A DNA stretch of 64,000 bases from Phytopythium helicoides (lineage: Eukaryota > Oomycota > Peronosporomycetes > Pythiales > Pythiaceae), in NCBI GenBank assembly GCA_024867545.1, contig JANFNE010000011.1, positions 124,001 to 188,000 on the forward strand. The letters run 5' to 3'. The notes below the pieces were generated by a model. That model was not told the DNA's origin. It saw nothing but the letters and a program-made list of their open reading frames with translations, and ran no database searches. Below, in pieces: positions 57,501 to 64,000 of the stretch. Position 1 is the first letter of the stretch, and every line of letters starts with the position of its first letter. Position numbers and translations under genes: made by a program.

Positions 57501-59989
57501 CAAAGATGCGAATGGCCGGACTTAATCCCGACCTTTTAGATACTCCAGATGCGGTTCTGGCAAATAAAACAGCTGCTGCTCCTGCCTCAGCACCAGTCAA
57601 GGTAAAAGACGATCCCGAATACGCAAAATTTTTCAAGCTACTTGCAATGAATGCTCCAGCCGAGTCGGTAAAGGCAAAAATGCGCATGGCCGGGTTAAAT
57701 TCTGACTTGCTCGACACTCCAGAAGCCATCCTGCCACCAAAAGGCAGCGGTGCTCATTCTACGCCAGCTACAAGTGGTGCCCCTCCTTCAAGGAGAGCTA
57801 ACCTTGCTTTATCGATCCCTCCTCCTGTGAAACAGACTACCCGCCCGTTCTACTGGCAGCAACTCAAGGGTGAAGCAATTAAGGGTACGATCTGGGAAGA
57901 AATTGATCGAGAAGGCTGTAACCAGAATAATGATGCGCCTCTTCTGCTTAGCGAATCTGATCTCTCAGTGCTGGAGTCCGAATTTCCCCCTCCCAATAAA
58001 GATGGACCAGTAACAGGTGGGCGGCAACGGTCAGGGGTCGCTCGACCTAGGACCTATGAGTCCAGGACCCGGGGTCGCCTCTCACTTCCCCCCGAATTGT
58101 CTTCCTCATCGATCGGTCTCGCGCAAACAATATCTCTATCATTGTGAAGCAATTCCGCGTGAGCAATGCCGCACTCCGAGAAGCCATTATGAAAGTGGAT
58201 ACTAATGTTCTTACCCTCGAACGCGTTCAAGGATTAATCAAGATTTTGCCAACCGAGGAGGAAATTAAAGCGATCACTGCTTTCCAGGGGATCCGATGAC
58301 GTTGAACGACGCTGAGCGAGTGCTGAAGGAACTGATGACGGTACCGCGGTTAAAACAACGGCTATCCTCGCTACTGGCAACTCTACAGTTCCCTGGGCTG
58401 GTTAGGGATCTGGAAGAAAAAGTTGCCAAGGTGCGCAATGCAAGTTCCGAGATCGCCAACAGCACAGAATTCAAGAGTGTTCTACAGGTCATTCTGCAGG
58501 TCGGTAACAAGATGAACAATGGTACAAACCGTGGAAATGCGAAAGGATTCCGTCTGGGTGACCTCACCAAATTGGCGCAGCTCAAGTCTGTCGATCGATC
58601 TGTAACGTTATTGCACTACGTCGCGCGCATGATTCGACAGAAGAAAGGAAACATTGTGCATTTGGGCGACTCTCTTGCTTCATTGTACGAAGTCCAAAAC
58701 GTGCCTATTCCAGAGCTCCAAGGAGATATGAATAAAGTGACCGAGGTTATAGATACAGTATCGGCTGAATTGACCGCTCAGAAGTTGAAGAATTCCATCG
58801 AGGAAAAAGAGGCAAACGATACCTTTGTGCCTGCCATGACTGCTTTCCTTGAAACTGCATCGACAATGAACACGACACTCAAGGAAACTTAGATAAAGCA
58901 ATGTTACTACTCCAATCGACGATGAGGCGGTTTGACAAAGACCCAGATGACGATTCATCAAACAACACCGCAGCAGAATCAAACGCGACGACAAATCCTG
59001 CTGTAATCGCGGGTGCTGGTGAGTTCTTTAGCATTATTTACGAGTTTAGCGTCGCTCTATCAAAAGCAGACCGTGACAATGACATGAAAAGGCTGCGAGA
59101 AGAGAAGCGATTGAAACAGCAGCAACAAAAGACTCAGATACCAATGCGGAGTCATTCATCTGTCGATCTTTTAGGTCGTCGCCGCGGGCTCAAGGCAGAC
59201 TCAGAAGTTGGTCCAGAGACTCCCGATAACCCTAGAGATAGTGGAAAGCCAGGATTTGATCCAGCTGATTCCTCTCCTCGCCCCGCTCGCTCTGCGAGCA
59301 TGAGCGCCATTATCGGATCAAAGCTTACGGTTAGTATTGGAGACTCTACCCCTGCACAATCACCTCTTGCTGCTGCCAAAACGAGTGTGTCCAAGTTGAT
59401 GAGCAGTTCGGTGAAACCTGACATTAGTAATATTGAGAAGTCCAATGCATCCGGTTCAAGCTCGGCCAAAAAACCACGTACTCCAGTTGGTAACGGGAAG
59501 CCCCCACACCACATGAAGTCGCCATCATCAACCAAACGCGACGAGACCCAAGACACGCAAATGAACAGACAAGGCAAAAAGGAAAAGCTAAAGAAGGGCT
59601 CGCCAAAAGCAATCCTTTCAGCCCCTGGAAAAATTGTCAAGACCTCAAAGCATATGGCTACCATGTCACCACTCAAGAACTTTGTGTCCGGCTCATCTAA
59701 CGTTGTGAGCCCTCTAAAGATCGTTCCCCCATCTTCAATTGAGAAGAGCCGCAGCAAGCCACTTTCAACTGAGAGGGTAGTTCCCTTCGGTGGATCGTCG
59801 ATCGAAGAGATCAGGTCATCGCTTGAGATTAAGCACGGTGCCCGATCGTCACCATCGAATTCAACTGGGAAGTCTCGTCGGAAAAGCCGCGAGTTGTACG
59901 ACAACAATCGCAAGATGTCTTCACCAGAAGACAGCACGTCTGAGGCAGAGGTTTCCTCCACCAACTTGACGCTGGAGCTTGAGGCATAG
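54567..59989 (+). CDS. Formin (FH3-FH2) with tandem repeats in place of FH1; two apparent frameshifts
   Basis: Exons 54567-54736, 54802-58009 and 58066-59989. Residues ~1-230 form the GTPase-binding/FH3 armadillo region (EWLEPHQCVEQLEQ, DWTAKFLAERGLRVL). A disordered part follows, then eight repeats (~571-1036, see separate entry). The FH2 domain starts with RPFYWQQLKGEAIKGTIWEE and continues with DRSRANNISIIVKQF, QGLIKILPTEEE, LQVILQVGNKMNNGTNRG and GFRLGDLTKLAQLKSVD. Two places miss one base each: the GGGG run at 58287-58290 and near 58884-58891. FH2 conservation resumes at once in the new frame after each. The C-terminal ~330 residues are Ser/Lys-rich. Formins nucleate and elongate actin filaments. 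The start ATG is the first in frame; upstream exons are possible. Confidence 0.85.
56345..57740 (+). repeat. Eight tandem CCDC53/WASH-like repeats inside the formin
   Basis: Eight copies of a unit of ~45-60 residues with a core such as FFKLLSMGAPTAAVKAKM, then QAGLNPDLLDTPDA. The core resembles the conserved KMLKMGVP...AV..KM..DGLDP motif of the WASH-complex subunit CCDC53/WASHC3. The first three differ most; the last four are nearly identical and also share a VKVKDDPEYAKFF lead-in, suggesting recent local expansion. Confidence 0.85.
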
Positions 59990-60112
59990 TAAGCGTGCAG
60001 TACAGTTGTACATGCATAGCAATTCATCTAATTAGTTTTCTTGCATCTATTTTTTGCTGTGTGAACGGAAACGGCCCTGGACTATCCTGCAAACGCACTC
60101 TGTTGGAGGTCG

Positions 60113-62674
60113 ATGTTGCTGAAAGAAGTGTTCATCTTCGCAGCTCTTGCGGGCACGATTGTGCCTTGCGCCTTCGGGGCCCGTTCTCGTTACAATGATG
60201 TTGCGGAGACGCCTACATTCATTGACAATTCAATCTCGGGAGACGTGTACGCGAGCACTTGAGCTTGGGTGCCGATGAATGCTAACGATGGATGTTTTAG
60301 ATCTGACTTCTTCGCATTGATTGGTCTTTCGCGGCGCACGTTGGATGCTCGCAAGCAGGGGTCAGCTGTTCAATCTCACTATCACCCTCATCGGCGCTTG
60401 GTTGGAAGCACCAGCGCTCTTGATAGCTTCCGTTATGTTGCTGGGAAAGGAATGCGTGGAATGATGGATGGCGGTATCTTTACTAGCTCTTCTGCGCTTG
60501 ACTGTGCTCAGAGGTGCATTGTAGACTCTCAATGTCTATCGTTCGATTTCGAGACGGGGACTGCTGTTTGCTATGTTTCCCACACAGACAGATATATTCA
60601 CCCAGAAGCATTCCTCTCGTTCCCTACTGGGGTCTACTATGAGTGGCAAGGCATTGCTACGGCACCGTCACTATACCCAAACGGCGGTGAATTTACCACT
60701 CAAGTTACGGCACGGCTGTTCACCACGCAGCTCGCTGCAACGATATATTACCGAGTTCTTCCATCCAGTGCAAGCACCACTCCAACTGTTGCGTCGTTGT
60801 TTGGCTCTGACCAAACATATTCAACCGCAAGAACAGGTGACATAATTACACTTCCAACATACTCTTGTCGGATCTACGCAATCACAGTCAAGGCCGGCTT
60901 AGAAAGCAGTGCGCTGATGGTCTCAAAGACTTTCGTCATCTATGGTAAGACCATGTCTTTTTCCACAGCACTAGATATTTTGCTCATGGCTAATTGCATG
61001 CCATAGCGTCCAAGTATGCATTCCTTGTACCACACTTCAACAGTGAGTTCCACGGAATTGTAGTGCGCATTCAACTAGACATTCAAGGCAAGAAACGGCC
61101 ACGGCCAGCCCGATTTCTAGAGTTTAGTGATTACAACTCCCTAAATGGTGTCGGCCCGTACAGCTCTCAAGTTTCGACCATCGATTTGTCGGCGATAGAT
61201 GCACGGTTAAAAGGATTTTCTGGTGCTTTTACCGCGTTCACCCCAGCAGCATATGTCAACGAAACGTATACGGTGCCAGCAGCCGATGACGCTAGATATA
61301 CGCGGACAATGTGGCGCGTAGTCTTAGAGTCGCAGTACTCCCCGTCGGCAACGCACGTCGGCTTTGGCACGCCTTCTCGTCTCATGCTAGATACAGAGTA
61401 CTTGTATCTTTCGCCAAACTACAATGGTCAAGAGTTTTTCGGCACGATTGTGAGGATTTCCACTTCAACCTTTTCGGCCATGGCCCCAGTCGTCGAAACC
61501 CTGAACCTGGCGACTATTAATGCAAACTTGGTTGGCTTTGCTTCAGCATTCACCGACGACACCTACGGGTACTTAGTCCCTGGAGAAAATGCTAATGGGC
61601 TGAGTGGTTTACTGGTACGCTTCTCTCTCCGAGACTTTTCCGCGGCAGGGGTGACCGTACTCGATCTCGCGGCTATTAATCCTTCGTTCGTTGGCTTTAG
61701 CAACGTCTTTACATGTGGGTTACTCGCATCAAAGTGTGCCTTGACGGTGTGATACTCACATTTTGGAAACTGTAGATGGAACAGCTGCATACTTAGTTCC
61801 CGATGAAAGACCAAGGCAAGGGGATGAGCTGCTAACCAACCTCCGCGAGTTCCCGGTGCCAAACTCCGGTAAAGTCATCAAAATTGAGCTCGGAAGCACT
61901 TTTCAAGTTACAGGTGTGCTTGATCTCGGATTAACACATCCAAAACTGGCGGGATTCAGCGGAGCAGTTGTCGGTAAGCTGCTACTCAGTGTTTGGAAAC
62001 GATTTCATCGTGCTTAATGATACTGCTGTGATACCTTCCCAGTGAACAATTTTGCTTACTTCGTCCCCTCCAATCACATTCGCGTGAATATGGCAGTGGA
62101 TTTAGCACACACTTTCAGCGGCATAATAGCTCGAGTGGACTTACGTGATTTCCGGTCGGTGGAGTTCTTGGATCTAGCTCAAGACGTCGACGATGATCTG
62201 CGGGGTTTCCAGCATGGATTCAGCTACAAGCACTACGTGTTCTTGGTTCCGCATCGGCCCAAGTCGTTTGTGCCAGCTGATTCCTCCCAGTTTTCTGGAA
62301 AAGTGGCGCGGATCGACACAAGAGACTTCACAGCCAGTGGAGTGGCAGTTCTAGATCTGGCTGCAGCTTTGCGTAGTCAGGTGCCCGACTTTGCCGACCG
62401 TGACCTGCGTGGCTTCCATGGAGGCTTTGCGTCAGGCAAGTACGGATTCTTCGTGCCATTTTATTCTGGTGCGGTTTACTCGGGGAAAGTCTGCCGCATC
62501 AACTTGGACAAGTTTGAAGAGGTACAAGCTCTCGACCTGACGCAACTAGATGACCGACTTCGCGGATTTTCGGACGGCGTCGTCTCTCGTGTCCAAGAGG
62601 ATCTTGACGTCGATCTCTTTGGCGAGTTCCAAATGCGTGTCGGCACGACCACGCCATACGAGTACATCTACTGA
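60113..62674 (+). CDS. Secreted PAN/apple protein with a chitobiase-like domain and seven propeller-like repeats
   Basis: Exons 60113-60244, about 60359-60944, 61007-61714, 61776-61973 and 62043-62674, giving ~751 aa; the acceptor of exon 2 is uncertain. A signal peptide (MLLKEVFIFAALAGTIV) is followed by an apple/PAN domain (~75-130, CAQRCIVDSQCLSFDF). A chitobiase/hexosaminidase C-terminal-like domain (~140-240) follows, with LYPNGGEFTTQV and ATIYYRVLP. About 500 residues of repeats then carry seven copies of a signature such as VLDLAAINPSFVGFSNVF, spaced with YGYLVP and GxxxRxxxxDF elements. The repeat number suits a seven-bladed beta-propeller. PAN and chitobiase-like modules usually bind carbohydrate or protein, so a secreted adhesin or wall-binding role is plausible. 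Confidence 0.8.
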
Positions 62675-63105
62675 GGCCTCGCCAAGTATGTAGTTGAGGT
62701 TGGATTGAAGACCGTGGCCGCCATGGGATTGGATCTGAATGGAGAAACCAAGCAGGACGAGCCAACACTTTATCAACACTAAATCAGTAGATTGGATACT
62801 AACGTAATGAAATAAGTACATTTATTCCCTCACTTTGTCAGATGGGATCTTGATGGCAGCAGCGTCCTACATGGTCAAAATGCCTCGCCAAGCACCAATT
62901 CGCTGCCTCGCGACTTAACACAAACTGAAGTTAGTGGTGCCCATGACACCATTGACTCATGTCGGGTTCAGAATTGTAGGTTTGCTCATTCAGCATTCCA
63001 CGTTGCTCCTCCCTCTCGCCACCCACCACGACGGTGGCACCGTGGCGCCTGCGTGGGATGCCCTGACGCGACGAGGGTGCGATGGGCAAGCCCTCTCCGT
63101 ACACG

Positions 63106-63126
63106 CGCTTCGCGTGACGCGAAGCG
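63106..63126. repeat. Perfect 21-base hairpin
   Basis: Arms CGCTTCGCGT and ACGCGAAGCG pair fully around a single G. It lies between open frames with no gene call. Confidence 0.85.
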
Positions 63127-63743
63127 GATGGATCCGATTGCCGCCCCGCTTCAGAAGCGACCAGATGCGGCAGCAAACTTTGGCAACACGAGCAAAAACC
63201 CAAGGAAAAGCATCTAGGAAAGCGCTCGCTCCAAGCAGCAGCTCGCTTCAGTTCTGAGCAAGCAAGCGTGCTGCATGGCTCTCGAGAGTGGCACGGGCGG
63301 CTGGCATTGTGGGTCCTGCGCGGCCGTAGGCCTGAGCGAGTTGAAGCTGGCAGCATCGCGGCAAAGATGATGCGAAACCCGAAAGGCATTCACAGTGTCA
63401 ACAGTGTGATCGCGCCACAGCAGCACTTGGTCGTTGTACTGTATCGACCGATCGAGTGGAGGGCTGATCCTGAACGAATCTCAGGCAGCAGCGGCGTTGT
63501 GGGTGTAGCGATCATCGCTTCCTCATTTGCTTGGTGTGCTCTCAGTCTCCACGGCGTGTCAACGTCAACGCGATGCGATGGACCAGGCATCTCGAAACAG
63601 CCACTCACTTAGCGTTTGTATGCAGGTCCGGCTCACCACCGCTCGCCGAATGGTGGTGTAGGTGTCGGGTTGAACTCCTGTGAAACCTGATAGTCCAGCC
63701 CGTTGGACCTGCGAAAATCCATGTAGCGTAAACGACACACATG

Positions 63744-63764
63744 AAAAACCCAACTTGGGTTTTT
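63744..63764. repeat. Perfect 21-base hairpin
   Basis: Arms AAAAACCCAA and TTGGGTTTTT pair fully around a single C. The right arm overlaps a 16-base string whose reverse complement occurs at about 63186-63201. Confidence 0.85.
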
Positions 63765-64000
63765 GCTCGATCTGCCCCCACCCACCGCGTCACGCTAGTC
63801 GAGCGAGCCTCCGTTCCGCTTGGTCTGAAGCCTGTCGCGACGGCCGGCGTTTGCGTTCGAGGTGCGGTTGCATCGGTCGCTGCAGCCCTAGGATACTACT
63901 GTGCGGTACATGCACATACACTCGTCGCATACAGTCGACGCCCGCGCGTCAGTCTCGCCGTCACGAAGTGGTGGTGTACAGCCAGCGCTCTGCGACGTCA

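Larger units (their letters stand above)
62675..64000. other. Right-end region without a clear gene
   Basis: About 1.3 kb. Open frames up to ~150 codons occur on both strands, but they overlap and have no recognisable domains. The stretch carries two perfect hairpins and a 16-base inverted repeat (ends near 63187 and 63770), which might be remnants of a mobile element or a promoter for a gene beyond the window. Confidence 0.45.

Overview
The window reads as nuclear DNA of an oomycete, probably a Pythium/Phytophthora-type species, though I cannot name it from sequence alone. Genes are dense on both strands. Introns are short (about 43-125 nt) with gtgagt/gtaagt-type donors. The gene content fits a flagellated stramenopile: a membrane pyrophosphatase, meckelin, an AMSH-type JAMM protease, a formin with unusual repeats and several large proteins I cannot name. 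Most multi-exon models were assembled by hand, by matching intron phase and family conservation. Exon lists are in the evidence fields.

Layout. 1-7.1 kb: end of a secreted protein, the SNARE VTI1, a single-pass membrane protein, the tRNA t6A enzyme KAE1 and a long acidic disordered protein. 7.2-8.6 kb: a telobox-Myb protein with a ubiquitin-like tail. 8.7-12.9 kb: three class III extradiol (DODA-type) dioxygenases, with a fourth at 26.8 kb. Two of the four carry signal peptides placed just before the ancestral start Met. 13-17 kb: AMSH, VMA21 (sharing a short divergent promoter with AMSH) and anamorsin/CIAPIN1. 17.6-20.4 kb: a roughly 21-MORN protein with IQ and WW-like parts. 21.7-23.5 kb: a PhoD-type phosphatase. 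23.8-26.6 kb: a tandem pair of KH proteins. 28-30.4 kb: a K+-dependent-type H+-pyrophosphatase.

31.8-43.5 kb: a giant membrane protein (about 2,950 aa) with repeated helical units, two PDZ-like domains and a C-terminal multi-TM region. A second gene follows head-to-tail, shares a motif with it and overlaps its predicted end. 43.6-48.7 kb: an EF-hand-like protein, a PX protein with an apparent frameshift and a membrane thioredoxin-fold protein. 48.9-50.2 kb: a signal-peptide protein that fuses a cereblon-type CULT domain to an OS-9-type MRH lectin domain. 50.4-54 kb: meckelin (TMEM67), rebuilt down to its conserved C-terminal motif. 54.6-60 kb: a formin whose FH1 region is replaced by eight repeats resembling the WASH subunit CCDC53; its FH2 region needs two one-base corrections. 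60.1-62.7 kb: a secreted PAN/chitobiase-like protein with seven propeller-like repeats.

Best candidates for something undescribed are the CULT-MRH fusion (a possible ER quality-control lectin), the giant PDZ/multi-TM protein with its partner, and the CCDC53-repeat formin. I saw no CRISPR array, rRNA, tRNA or complete transposon.
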